A stretch of DNA of 64,000 nucleotides from Taxillus chinensis (Eukaryota; Streptophyta; Magnoliopsida; Santalales; Loranthaceae): NCBI GenBank assembly GCA_023512835.1, contig CM042091.1, positions 25,394,995-25,458,994 of the forward strand, given 5' to 3'. Within the stretch, counting starts at the first letter, position 1, and each line of letters begins with the position of its first letter. Made by a program: the position numbers and the translations under genes. Below the pieces are notes generated by a model. The model saw only the letters and a program-made list of their open reading frames with translations. It made no database searches and was not told the DNA's origin. Positions 52,701-63,966 of the stretch are shown in pieces.

Positions 52701-52855
52701 CAATGTTAGCAGGGACAAAGCTTCCTCTCAGTTTATGGGCTGAAGTTATGTCCACTGCATGCTATGTTCAGAATAGAACTCCAATCAATAAGCTTACCAT
52801 GAAAACACCCTATGAGATATGGAGAGGCAGGAAGCCATCAATCTCTCATTTAAAA
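49301..52855 (+). repeat. Four-copy 889-base tandem array of the I-LTR/integrase junction
   Basis: The marker ACTTTTAATTACCTTTTTACC begins at 49301, 50190, 51079 and 51967 (periods 889, 889, 888). Each unit is the last about 486 bases of LTR I, the target duplication GGTGA and about 400 bases of H integrase. Copies 2 and 3 share a TAG (GATATAGAG) where 1 and 4 have TGG. The new junction joins CTCATTTAAAA of integrase to ACTTTTAATT of the LTR, so the array arose after insertion of I by tandem duplication, not by repeated insertion. Confidence 0.95.
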
Positions 52856-53107
52856 GCTTTTGGGTGTGCTTGCTTTGTGTTAAACAACGGCAAAGAGGCC
52901 CAGCGTAAATTTGAGCCAAAATCTGATGATGGGATCTTTATCGGATACTCGTTACACAGCAAGGCTTATCACATTTTTAATAGAAGACGTTTAACAATTG
53001 AAAAATCTATCCATGTTGATTTTGATGAATCTAACCTTGATTGGTTTAGTATAGGATCTTCAAATTCAAATGTGCAGAATAACACAGACATGATTAACTA
53101 CTATTGA
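49792..53107 (+). pseudogene. Element H integrase core, in four tandem copies, last one complete
   Basis: Each unit repeats SDHGTEFD (second catalytic Asp), APRTPQ-stop-NGVAERKNRTL (with the catalytic Glu retained) and LWAEVMSTACYVQNRTPIN. All copies carry the same TGA, TAG and TAA stops, so these predate the amplification. Only the fourth copy (52703-53107) runs on into the normal PYEIWRGRKPSISHLKAFGC and DDGIFIGYSLHSKAYHIFN segments. Confidence 0.85.
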
Positions 53108-53345
53108 TCAATCACTAAGTAGTAGTGAAGCAAGAAAAATGCTACTGATGATGTTTCCAAAGAATCAGACTCAAGACTTCCACTCAACTCTGGACCAATT
53201 GATACGGGCATCCAAAACACCGGAGAACCTTCTAATCTATCGGGACCAGTTAATACTGAAAGTTACAGTGCCAAAGAACCTCAAAGTACTTCTAGAACTG
53301 TTCATCATACGGATATAACTGGCCCAGAAGAAGCTCAACCAGCCA

Positions 53346-54480
53346 ATGTACATGATCATTGAGTATTCACCACCACTTGCGCAGAACTATAGGTGGACTC
53401 GAAACCACCCATCAGATCAAGTGATTGGTGATCCTATTGTTGGAGTTAGAACAAGAGCAGTCACCTCCAACTTGTGTCTCTACTCTTGTTTTCTATCACA
53501 GATAGAGCCAAAGGTGGTGGATAAAGCCCTTCAAGATTCAAACTAGATAGATGCTATGCAAGAAGAGCTTAATCAGTTCAAGAGGAACGAAGTGTGGACA
53601 CTCGTACCAAGGCCTAGGTCATAATAAGTCATTAGAGTTAAATGGGTATTCCGGAACAAACTTGATACTAATGGAATAGTAATCCGGAACAAAGCTCGAC
53701 TGGTAGCCAAAAGATATCATCAAGAAGAAGGCATTGATTATGACGAAACCTTTGCTCCAGTAGCTAGACTTAAAGCAATCCGAATGTTCCTAGCGTATGC
53801 ATCATATGAAAACTTCACAGTTTATCAAATGGACGTCAAGAGTGCTTTTCTTAATAGAGATCTTCAAGAGAAGGTTTATGTTGAGCAACCTCTGGGATTC
53901 GTTGAACACAAGGCTGAACATATGGTGTATAAACTACGGAAAGCCTTGTACGAATTGAAGCAAGCTCCAAGAGCCTGGTACGACACACTGTCAAAATTCT
54001 TGCTCAAACACAACTTTAGAAAAGGGAAGATAGACACCACATTATTCTTACGGAAAGAGAAGGGTCATTCTCGGATCATATAAATTTATGTGGATGACAT
54101 CATTTTTGGATTATCTATTCCGAAGCTTTGTGAAGAGTTTGCGAAGTTGATGACTGACAAGTTCGAAATGACATGATGGGAGAATTATCGTACTTCCTTG
54201 GAATAGAAGTTAAACAAATTAAGGATGGAATCTTCATCAACCAAGCTAAGTACACGCGAGACTTAATCAAGAAGTTCGGAATGCAAAACTCAACTCCCGT
54301 GAAGACTCCCATGCCAGTCAGTGCCAAGTTAGATCCTGATCTTAACAGAGAATCAGTAAATGTGACTAAATATAAAGGTGTGATAGGATCATTGTTGTAT
54401 CTTACGGTAAGTCGCCCGAATATCATGTTCGCAACCAGCAAATGTGCAAGATATCGGGCAAATCCTAAAGAGTCACACAT
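53346..54480 (+). pseudogene. Element H reverse transcriptase
   Basis: 53346-53546 (NHPSDQVIGDPIVGVRTRA), stops near 53546 and 53622, then [30 protein letters not shown] and [12 protein letters not shown] in 53700-54080. The YVDD site is intact at 54087-54098 but preceded by TAA. A frameshift near 54170 leads to 54173 (MMGELSYFLGIEVKQ, VIGSLLYLTVSRPN). 53108-53345 is a Ser/Thr-rich linker. Inactive. Confidence 0.87.
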
Positions 54481-55030
54481 GCTTCATGTCAAACGGATAT
54501 TACGGTATCTTAAAGGGACTGTGAATTTAGGTCTTTGGTATCCAGAGTCCAACTTCTCTTTATCCGGATATTCAGATGCTGATTTTTCTGGATGTCGCAT
54601 AGACAGGAAGAGCACAAGTGGTACTTGTTAGTTCCTTGGAAACAAATTGATTTCATGGTTCAGTGAGAAGTAGAATTCCGTATCAACCACTACTGTTGAG
54701 GCGGAATACATAGCTGCTGGGAGTTGTTGCGCTCAGCTTCTCTAGATACAAAGTCAACTTACTGACTACGAGTTCAACATGACATCTGTTCCACTATACT
54801 ACGACAACACCAGTGTGATTGCCAACAGCAACAATCCTGTCATGCACCCAAAGAAAAAACACATTGAAGTCAGGTATCATTTCATCCGAGATCATGTTCT
54901 TAAAAAGCATATATCTCTTGAACATTTTGCTACGGATGATCAACTCACAGACATACTTACCTAGCCCCTACCTGATGCAAGATTTTCTGAACTACTCCTC
55001 AAATTAGGTATGCTTGACCTTTCTGCATAG
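54481..55030 (+). pseudogene. Element H RNase H
   Basis: GYSDADFSGCRIDRKSTSG to a TAG near 54629, then NSVSTTTVEAEYIAAGSCCAQLL, NTSVIANSNNPVMHP, HIEVRYHFIRDHV and a damaged IL..PLPDARFSELLLKLGMLDL. Natural end TAG near 55028. Stops near 54629, 54671, 54742 and 54962 stand at CAG/CAA/TGG-derived sites. Confidence 0.87.
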
Positions 55031-56351
55031 CTTCTCTTTTATTCATTCAATAGTATTTCTTTCAGAACATGCATCACGTTTCTTGATGAGTGTTAGACAC
55101 TTACTGTTCTTACTGGTGATTATCTTTACTTGTGTCATGCATAGTGCTCTAATAATATTCTCATACCTTCATATGGGAGGATGCTTGCATTTTCAAACTG
55201 AAGTCGCTTAAGCTAACATAATTAAAGATATATGAATAAAACCTCCTTAGGATTACATGATTCCAATTTTCATCTCTCACCACATATCCAACGCCTTTTC
55301 ATATTGATTGCAATATTAACATGCCTAGTTGAAGAAATGAAATGGGTTAGCTTGGAATGCCTAGTGGATGAAATCACAGTTGCAGTCTAATCAGCTTCTG
55401 AAGTGGAGTTTCCTCAAGGATAGATAGCAATTTCTCAAGATCTAAATATTAAGCAGAAAATGTCCATCAAGAGGATCGCATGATCTAAGGGGGAGAAAAT
55501 GTTTTATCAATTACCCAAGTAATTACCCCCTTATATGTCTCGTGACCTCTTTCTTGACTGTCTATCTGAGGGGGAGTCTTTCTCGAAAGGATCGCACGAT
55601 TTAAGGGGGAGCAAAAGCTTCATCTATTACTTCAGTAATAACCCTAATATGTCTCAGATGCTCTACCTTATAACTCTCACTTTTAGATCTAACTGGGCAT
55701 GCATTGTTGAATCAGAATTGTGGCATGATTGAATGTTTTTGTTTCTTCAATTGTGCATTTTAATATAACAATCAATTGATTGTTTATAGCATGTATGACA
55801 TATGCTTTGATTTAAGTAAAAATGATCCTTAACTCGTATATATGTGTTTTGCTTCATTTTTAATGCATAAGTTCTGATTGTTTTAGTTCGGATTATGCTG
55901 ACTTTTCATATCTGTTTTTTATCCGTACTAATCCTAACCTGTTAAGTTTTTTGTTCTTTTAGTTTATCTTTGTGAAGCTACAAGTTCAAATTCTCTTTGC
56001 ATTTTCATCAATGTGTATCTTGTCTGATGTCTCGAATATGCAGTATTGTGGCACTTATTTTCTATTCGAATTCAAGGCAGCAAAGGAATCTACTTTTCTC
56101 TTACAGCACCTGTTTCTACGGACTCAGTCTATTTTTCATCCGGATATTCTTATATGGATTATCTTTACTTCGGATGAAAGTCGGTCGGTTCAATTCCTCC
56201 TGACTCTTGGAAGTCTCAAATCACGATAAACAAAGTATTATCTTACATTGCGTATTTTTGAGGAGGGATAATGATGGTCCATTAAATGCACGTCTCAAGC
56301 TAGGCAATTAGTCACTTCATTTTCCAGGAAGAAGGCATATAGCTGTCATAA
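55031..56351 (+). other. Non-coding 3' region of element H
   Basis: No gene is supported. It contains three polypurine-like AGGGGGAG motifs (about 55489, 55568, 55605), as in the A/E 3' regions. It has no TATA/CT leader like that of the A/E added ORF. Confidence 0.7.
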
Positions 56352-56834
56352 ATGCTTGGTTATGCTGCCTCCACTTCCTCAACCTCGAGACTACCTCGAC
56401 TATCTTCCTCCGACACCCTAACGGACCTATGGTTCCATTTTAGCCTTGCCTGCATAGCCACCATCCCCAACAACGATCTCATGGTGTATTACACTCACCA
56501 CAACAAAACCCTGGAAGATATGATCGTCTGGAACTTGGACGCGCCTCTTTTGGCACCGGAGTTTGTGCTTGGGCGCGCCTCTTTTGGCACCATCCACTCC
56601 GGTGTTGTGATTTCTACATAGCTGGACCGCCACGCCCAAGCCCAAAGCACCCAAATTGCTGCCATCGCCATCAAGGTGGATGCTCTTGGCGCCCAACTCC
56701 TCTCTGCCCTAGCTGACTCTTCCACTTCCATCAAGCAGAAGATGGATCTTGTCACCTCTTCCATGCATTCACTGTCTACCTCTTTTGCGGATTTGGCTCA
56801 CACAATGGCTCGTCCTCCTACCGCTCCTCGGTGA
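56352..56834 (+). pseudogene. Element H downstream ORF remnant with coiled-coil tail (not Ulp1-like)
   Basis: Open from ATG 56352 to TAG 56619-56621, then in the same frame to TGA near 56832. The N-terminal part is Ser/Thr-rich, followed by HHNKTLEDMIVWNLDAPLLAP. The C-terminal part (KVDALGAQLLSALAD, SIKQKMDLVTSSMHSLSTSF) has heptad spacing. A 20-base segment (GCGCGCCTCTTTTGGCACC type) is duplicated at about 56540 and 56571. Position after RNase H matches the env-like or added ORF of SIRE elements. I do not recognise the family. Confidence 0.5.
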
Positions 56835-57052
56835 TCTACCAAAACGGGGGAGAGAGTGTCATCTGATCCTGCTGCAAATTCCTCTGCTCCTGTTGGTAAG
56901 CGGCCTGCATCTACACTTCTTCCAGCAGTTCCTGTCCCCAAACACAGCCGCTTCTCTATGTGGAAGTTATCTTTATTTCTATATGTTATCGTTTTGCTTC
57001 ATTTACCATATCAGATTACAAAGGGATTTGGCATATCCATATTGAGGGAGAT

Positions 57053-58347
57053 TGTTGGATCAAGCCCAAAATTTGGATGATGCGGATAAAACTCTATGTA
57101 ATTTGATTTGAGACCTCGTATGTTTATTCTTAGTTGTTGCAATAGATGTTTTCTTCATATGAAATAAGGATCACTCGTGCGTACCAAATGCTTAAAGTTA
57201 CAGACTAAGGAATCCGCATCTTACACTTTAAAATGACTAAGTTAAATAGATGCGAAATAAGAATCCCAGTCTATATCTAGCACGGAGTAAGAGAAAGTTA
57301 TCGTAGAATAAAAAGCTAAGTCTTCCACTCAAGCGGACTAAGGACAAGAAGACACGGAGTAAGGAATCCGAGTCTTTCATACATGCGAAGTAAGGAACGA
57401 CTTGTGCGGAATAAGGACCCAAGTCCTTTATTCGCACGGAGTAAGGAAAAGAGATACGGAGTAAGGAATCCAAACCTTTTACTCAAGTGGAGTAAGGATA
57501 CACTGATACAGAGTAAGCCATCCAGACCTTTTAACTCATGCGGAGTAAGGAATTTGTGCAGAGTAAGGAAGCGCTGATATAGAGTAAGCTCTCCGAACTT
57601 CTCATTCATACGGAGTAAGGAAGCGCTGACACGGAATAAGGATTCTAGTATCAAACTAACATGGAGTAAGCAACTACTGACACGGAGTAAGGATTCGAGC
57701 TTCATTAACACGGAGTAAGGAACTTTATGACGGATTAAGAAAATGCTACTTCAACTTATCAGCTTCACATTCAAAGTTGTCAGGTCGCTGTGTCCTAATG
57801 TAAGACAAACTCGTTGAAAACCTAAATTATCTTACACGTAGATCACACAGATATGTGGACATAACTTTAGTTGCACTTGGAATCATGCAAAGTAATTCAA
57901 AGTTTAAAGACCCAAGATCTTGAGCTCCACATTCGTAACAATTGAGGCAGAGAGATTTCCGAGGAATAGTCAATGCTACACGTTGCTCAAAAAATAAGTT
58001 CCAAGAATATTTTCTAACGGATGGCTATATATATTAACACTTGTATATTTTCATATATGCGCGTACATGTACAAGAGCTCTTAGAGATTATATTGGTTAG
58101 TGTGTGAGTCATTATAAACAGATTGTAAGAGAGTTTACAGTAGATCGAAAAGCTTTATTAGCTTTAATCTGCTACTGTTTTGTTGTATTTATTAGTTGAT
58201 AATAAAATAAAATACTTCCACTATCTGGTTATCTTCCGTACTAATAGTATCGTTTAACCAGATAAGTGTTGTGCCAGAGACAAAAAAAGAGTTTTCGATT
58301 AGAGCCTATTCACCCCCCCCCCCCCTCTATGCTCTCAGGGACCAACA
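57053..58347 (+). repeat. Element H 3' LTR
   Basis: TGTTGGATCAAGCCC...GGGACCAACA, 1295 bases, preceded by the purine tract TTGAGGGAGAT (57042-57052). The middle (57290-57730) is a degenerate array of CGGAGTAAGGA units, 25-45 bases apart. A poly-C run lies at 58312-58325. It is followed directly by K gag. H's 5' end is missing, so no target duplication can be confirmed. Confidence 0.88.
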
Positions 58348-59046
58348 ATTGCACATGGAGGTGACTCCGTATAGAATCCAGGTATAGGAAAAAGACCTAG
58401 CTATGCCCCAAAAGTTCCTTGAGGAATAGGAGGATTCTGCCAAACTAATTGAGTATTAGCTTCCTTTTTCTTTCTTCCCAATGGAGACTTCCTTGGTGGA
58501 TCAGGCATATCTCCATGATGTTTCCCTTCCTTAATACCATCTTCTATGTGTTCCCCAGAAGCTACTAGGTCTACAAAGTTGCTAGACATATTACCAATTA
58601 ACTTCTCATAGTATACCCCTTTTAGAGTTCTGATGAACATTGTGGTCAACTCTTTTTCTATCAACGGGGGTTGGACTTCCATAGTTGCCTCCCTCCACCT
58701 TTTAGCATAAATTTTAAAGCTTTTATTAGCTCTTTTTTCAAAAGCCAATAGTGCTAACCTATCGAGTTCCAACTCCGTGACATGTTTGTCTTGCGTTAGG
58801 AATGCTTGTGCAAGGTCTCTCCAGGTCCTGATATGATGTCCCTCCAACTAAATATACCATCGGAGTGGTGCCCCAGTAAGACTCTCTTGGAAACAATGAA
58901 TTAGGAGTTTATCATCATTGGTGTAAGCGGCCATCTTCCTACAGTACATGGTGATATGCATCCTAGGGCATTGAGATCCATTAAACTTTTCAAATTCTGG
59001 AACCTTAAATTTTGGTGGGAGAACAACTCCAGGGACTAGGCACAAG
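58348..59046 (-). pseudogene. Element K gag, C-terminal half
   Basis: On the minus strand the reading LDLCLVPGVVLPPKFKVPEF starts at the J target site (59046). It continues with CPRMHITMYCRKMAAY and DDKLLIHCFQESLTGAPLRWYI, a TAG near 58848, then GHHIRTWRDLAQAFL, MFIRTLKGVYYEKLIGNMSSNF and a Lys-rich tail to 58401. This is the plant Tat/Ogre Gag pattern. A stop and truncation by H make it non-functional. Confidence 0.85.
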
Positions 59047-59335
59047 TCTAAGACCCGCAAAATTTTTAGCTATTTAAGTTCTTCCTTAAAGAGTAATAAT
59101 AATAAAATAATAATAATGTCATTGTTAACAATAGTTAGAAAGGATACTTTAGATATTATCACGATAAAAATAAGCACCCAATATAGTCATTCAAATAGCA
59201 TGTGACTAGTAAGTAGCCATTAGAATAGTAACTGGCCGTTATGAATAGTATCCATTTGGACTTCCATAAATAGATATGAGTATGAGATTTTATTTATAAG
59301 ATAGTATAGAAGTAAGAAGAAGAATAATAAGAGTT

Positions 59336-59590
59336 ATGGCATCAAGTTCTCAAGTACCGTCATCCGAGAATAGTGTACGAGATGAAGATCGGCGAGCAAT
59401 ACGACTTGAAGTTACAAAGCTATGCTTTGCTGTAGATGAGCTAAATGCTCATGTCCAATGGCTACAATATAATGCGACGAGACACAGAGAGAAGTTTGAT
59501 GTTATTCGTGCGACAACCACGACAATGTTAGCCGAAGGGTTGTGCGGCTCTCTACCGCGAAGCACAACACGTCCTACGCACATACGCTAA
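59336..59590 (+). other. Uncertain 84-codon ORF inside LTR J
   Basis: ATG at 59336, shortly after a TATA-like TTTATTTATAAGATAG, encodes a polar protein (MASSSQVPSSENS..., RRAIRLEVTKLCFAVDELNAHVQWLQ, RHREKFDVIRATTTTMLAEGL) that looks helical in the middle. It matches no family I know. It could be chance, a captured fragment or a remnant of a small inserted element. Low confidence that it is a gene. Confidence 0.25.
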
Positions 59591-60453
59591 TATAATTCAA
59601 GAAATTTTGCGAAGGCCATAGAATATGATATTAATGTTTATGTTTAGGATTATAATATTTTATGCTATAATGTTATCTTACTTTATTGTTTATTGATTAT
59701 GCAATTATATTATTTTATCCGCGTAAATATTAAATACGTTATAAAAATAAAATAATTTCTTATACGTCATAAAACGTTTAGATGTTATATATTATGTCAT
59801 TTAGTTTCTTAAACCAAATTACTATGGGTAAGTAAGTATTACAAGCCGTAACTTTACCAAAAGTATAAAACATAGGTAAGGCCCAAAAATTTGAATGAGG
59901 CAGATTCTGGAGGTCCCATTCAAAAATCCATAACTTGAATTATACAGATCCAATTGACATGAAACCAAAGCCCATTTGTTCATTTATAACTTAGCTAAAA
60001 CGTGTAGAAATTTTAGAATTTAATATGAAGCCAATCAATTCCAGAATTTAAAATACTACACATAGGTTCAGTATGAACGGGTAAACATTTTAGTATGACT
60101 TTAAAATTCAATAACTTTTGTTATAAATATTTAAAAATTATAAAATTGATACCCATTTGTAGATATTTGAGTTAGTAATGCAATACAATTGACCATTTGT
60201 CAAAAACTACAAAATTAAAAACGTTATAATTGAATTAGTAGGGAGTACACCAATGTGGACTTTTGATGCCAAAGGAACCTTCTAGGTTTAAAAGTCTTAA
60301 AAAATTTTTTAATGGTAGGAGGAGATAATCAAGTTTTTAATAAGAGATAATATGAAGAAAATAAAGTATTATATATATTTTAAATAATTTAATTTAATGC
60401 CAAAGTCAAATTTGTACACTATTTTTCACACTATTACACCTACCATCATTGCC

Positions 60454-60461
60454 TATATAAG
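60454..60461 (+). promoter_or_regulatory. TATA box of LTR J
   Basis: TATATAAG(G) in GCCTATATAAGGAGTG, followed by a C/A-rich leader; the likely U3/R promoter of this LTR. Confidence 0.6.
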
Positions 60462-62462
60462 GAGTGTCTTGCCTCTCCTCTTAATGCACAAATCCCTCAA
60501 GCCACACCACGAAATTCCCTCTCAAAACACTCCCTTAAGCCCTCTTAACACCCCAAATACTCTACTCAAATCCTCTTTTGCTTTTGGTACTTACCAAGCG
60601 TCGAAGTTCTACGAAAGGTAATACTTAAGATTTTGAAATTTTGAAGTTACTTCTTATTTATTATGTAGATCTATATGGTTGGTTTTACCACCTCATATAT
60701 ACTATATTCATGGTTGGTTTTACCACCTTACATATGTTATTTATATGATTGGTTGTACCACCTCGTATATATACATACATGGTTGGCCTTGCTACCTCAT
60801 ATATATTTATATATACATGTGTAATGATTTTAAATTATAGTATTTTATCATAGCATATATTGTCATTCTATAATTCAAGTGAAAAGATGAGAATATTAAC
60901 TTATGTTTTTATTTTTGTTTTTAAGGTTCTAGATAGCAGAAGATCGTAAGGAACGACTTCCAAAATGAATTCCCCCGACAATCACCCTTCTTCTTCTGGT
61001 AACCCCAATTGTTAATGCTTCAACCTCACAGCTATCCCCATCCTTATCTCCTTCTGATCGTCCCTTTAGACCCGTGTCTAATATCCCCTCATGGTTAAGG
61101 TGGAAGACACGTAGGAAAAATAAGCTTATCGAACGTCTTTTCCGTTCACCTAATACAAGAAGTAAATTTTATTCAAAAACTCTCAAGGCATATAACCTAG
61201 TTAGTGCACAACTCAAGGCTTATGATGCATGGGATCGAAATAGGATATGGAACAGCAATAGAAGTGGGAACCCAAATTAATATTCAACCCCACAAGCACG
61301 GTATGCCTATTAAAAGATATAAGTTAAAGTATGATATATATATATATATAAGGAGATATGTGTGATATTGAACTTTTCAAGCATTAATGCTAATTTAGTG
61401 TTTTGATATTTTTAAGGTTTAGAACGCGGAGAATGACAAGCGATTGTAAGGGTTTTTCTTATCCCCCTTTTCTTTTTCATTATAGCTATATTTCGTAAGG
61501 GTTTTTCTCATCCCCTTTTTCTTTTTCATTATAGTCTATATTTCGTAAGAGTTTTTCTTTTCTTTATTCTCACTTTTCTCTTCCTCTTTATCTTGTTTTA
61601 TTTGAAATTATTATTGTAAGAATTTTATGTTTCTTATTCTTCTAATTCCATTTTATTGTTGAGAAGATTAAATTAGTCTCTTTTTAATCTCTCTCTTGGT
61701 AATCTATGCTATTGATTGGGGTAGATAACCATTTTGATATTCGTGGTTATCCTTGTTAACTTTGAATGTTTTATTGAAATTCTATGTGATGCCTCATGTT
61801 ATGTATATTAAAGTTGTTATAACCTCTTATGTTTGGACAAAGTAAGTTTATGATGGGTGGTTCCAAAAAGACCTCCAATGCATTGGGTAGAGAACATCAC
61901 TGGAGAGTGTCAATCCAGCTGATAATGTCTTATGTTATGATACGGTATCTGGGTAGTTAACCTAGATCATGATGTTATGATACGATGTCTAAACATAATC
62001 TTCCATGTTATGATTTCCTTGTGAAATGTTGATCATGTATGATGTGCAAATATTATATGGTATTTCCTATGTTCGATATCTTCATGATTTTCCTTACCCA
62101 CTTATGTTTACCCTCACTTGGGCTATTTGAGCTCACCCTTTTTATGATTTATTTTCCAACCCCAGGTAATTAAGGGATGGAGAAACTAGGATAAAGAGTC
62201 GAGAAGTGCTTGGAAATAAAGTTGTGTGAAATTTTAAAGATTTATTAAGTTGTTTGCTCGTGTGCTTTGTTATGTAATAATGGGTTATGGACACTTAGTC
62301 TCTAAACCCCTAAACCTTAAAGATCTTGGATTGAAATTTGTAATAATGAATGGTTTGTTTGATTAAATAAGTAATAGTTTGAAATTTATATAAAATTTGT
62401 ACATTTATTTTCCGCTAACGCACCCGGTTTGGAGGTTTCAAATTTGGGGGCGTTACAACAAG

Positions 62463-62860
62463 TCTAGAGGACTGATCATTCCATAGGTTTCTGTTCCTTC
62501 TACGCTTTTAGTCTCTTCTCCAATCACTTCATTGCCAAGGACTGGTCATCTTCTTTATGTATTGGAGTCTCTATCGGTTCAGCAACATTCACTAGATTTT
62601 GTTGAACAAATGGCATATGATTTGAAGGTCTAGGATTCACATTGGTTGGAACAGATACTTGGGGCAATGTTGGCATGAAATTTTGGGGTAATGGTGCTTC
62701 TTGTGGCTGCCCGGGAAGGGAGTTAGTGTTTACTTCAATAGAACCCTTGTCTTTTTTGGTTGCCATCTTGGTCAACATTGCTATCATAGCTTTAATCTGA
62801 TTTTGCAATTTGTTGACCTTCCTCCAAACTAGTAAAACAACTTTCAGTTTGGTCTGCCAT
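62463..62860 (-). pseudogene. Element K gag, N-terminal half
   Basis: Start ATG at 62860 on the minus strand (MADQTESCFTSLEE), a one-base frameshift near 62815, then LQNQIKAMIAMLTKMATKK and a Pro/Gln/Asn-rich stretch (62808-62524). A second shift near 62520 leads to ETYGMISPLDL, which joins the 59046 segment across J. This N terminus, with a helix and a Pro-rich linker before the CLVPxVVxPPKF block, is typical of Tat/Ogre Gag. Confidence 0.75.
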
Positions 62861-63946
62861 CAAAGTAGATGATTGTTGATGACGGGATCGCAGATTGTAT
62901 CGGTACACTATGTTGACTTCTAAAAAAGTGAAATGTGATAAGCTCCCTTTTATGCTGAAGGTATTCGTGTTTTTTTAGAAGATGCATGAGTACATGTGAT
63001 GAGTCTTAAGGATTTGTATGTCCTTTTTTTTCTTTTTTCTTTTTTTGGGTGAATGTTTTTTGTTTTTGTTTTTTTTCCTTTTTTTAAATACATGAACAGA
63101 TACACATGGACTAATGAAGACTAGTTTACAACACCTATGTTCGGTATTTATGTCCTAAGGCTATATAAACAATTGTATGAATGAAAGTCAAATTAAAAGA
63201 ATAATAATGTACAAGATAATGTTAGCAAAAGGAAAAGACATTAATATTTATACAATGAAGATAAGGTTAGTAAAAAAAATAATATACATCAAGATAAGGT
63301 TATTAAACAATAATATTCATACGAACAATTGCACAAATCGAAACAAGGTTGGTAGGAAGAATAACAATATAAAAAAGAAAGATAATATATGAACAATGAC
63401 AACAAGAATACTTACAAGACCGTATATAGTAAGATAGCAGTAATAAAACAATATGGTCTAATATGAATGCACCTATCCTTCGGAAAGAATGCTAAAATGA
63501 GCAAACAATATATTGGTAAATGCCCCTAATGAGCTTTTTACCGCTAAGCCTATCTTATTCGTTGGTTCCCAAGCTTCCTTAATAGAGGGCTTCGTACACC
63601 ATGAGATTTACCAGAGGGAGGCCTTAAAAGGACGAGCCTTAAAGGACCTCTAGCTTGAGTGAGGAGTCCAAGGCCCTATTGCGAATAATGATCAACGTGC
63701 AAGGGACCATAATAAACCTCGCTAACCTAATTTGTGACAAAAACCCGGGTATAGGGTTATGCATGAATGCATCAACTAGGGAAAGTAATAAAACACAACT
63801 ATCATGGTATCAAAGCATGTAAATCACAACTATCATACAACAACAATTTAAATGCATAAAATAAATAAAGAAATAAGGAATAAGTAAGCGAATAAAAACA
63901 AAAAGGAAACCTCCTAATCCTAATTCTAGGCCTAATTCTCTAAAAA
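62861..63946 (-). other. Element K untranslated leader
   Basis: About 1.1 kb between PBS and gag with no supported gene. AT-rich; the small frame at 63177-63392 is Asn/Ile/Lys-rich low complexity. Confidence 0.7.
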
Positions 63947-63964
63947 TCCCCAGCAGAGTCACCA
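63947..63964 (-). other. Primer-binding site of element K (not Met tRNA)
   Basis: The minus strand reads TGGTGACTCTGCTGGGGA, two bases after the LTR end. This is the TGGCGACTCTGCTGGGGA-like site seen in Tat/Ogre elements, which use a different tRNA (reported as Arg for Ogre). It differs from the Met-type sites of A, B, E and F. Confidence 0.7.
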
Positions 63965-63966
63965 GC

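Larger units (their letters stand above)
44689..58347 (+). mobile_element. Element H: decayed Copia (Maximus/SIRE-like), 5'-truncated, containing I
   Basis: Gag tail, protease, integrase, RT, RNase H, 3' region, polypurine tract and 3' LTR (57053-58347), in Copia order and distinct in sequence from A/E. The 5' LTR and most of gag are missing. Many stop codons stand where A/E have CAA, CAG or TGG, the pattern of C-to-T/G-to-A decay. The integrase is interrupted by solo LTR I and the junction is tandemly amplified. Confidence 0.87.
59047..62457 (+). mobile_element. Element J: 3.4-kb solo LTR (Tekay-like) in K gag
   Basis: Ends GGGGGCGTTACA, begins TCTAAGACCCGC (TG changed to TC if it descends from TGTAAGACCC) and is flanked by ACAAG (59042-59046, 62458-62462). 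Removing it restores continuous K gag. It has a TATA box (CTATATAAGG, about 60453-60462), a GAGCTCACCC motif near 62128 like the GCTCACCCCTCC of B, D and F, and tandem blocks of about 37 bases (GGTTGGTTTTACCACC units, 60675-60805) and about 50 bases (TAAGGGTTTTTCT units, 61446-61560). No second LTR or pol was seen. The 84-codon frame at 59336-59590 is listed separately. Confidence 0.78.

Noticed and set aside
49301..52855. Four independent insertions of the same LTR
   Set aside because: All four carry the same internal cut-off, the same target duplication and the same integrase stops; only tandem duplication explains this.
58348..58352. ATTGC as H's target duplication
   Set aside because: H's 5' end is missing, so there is no partner to compare.
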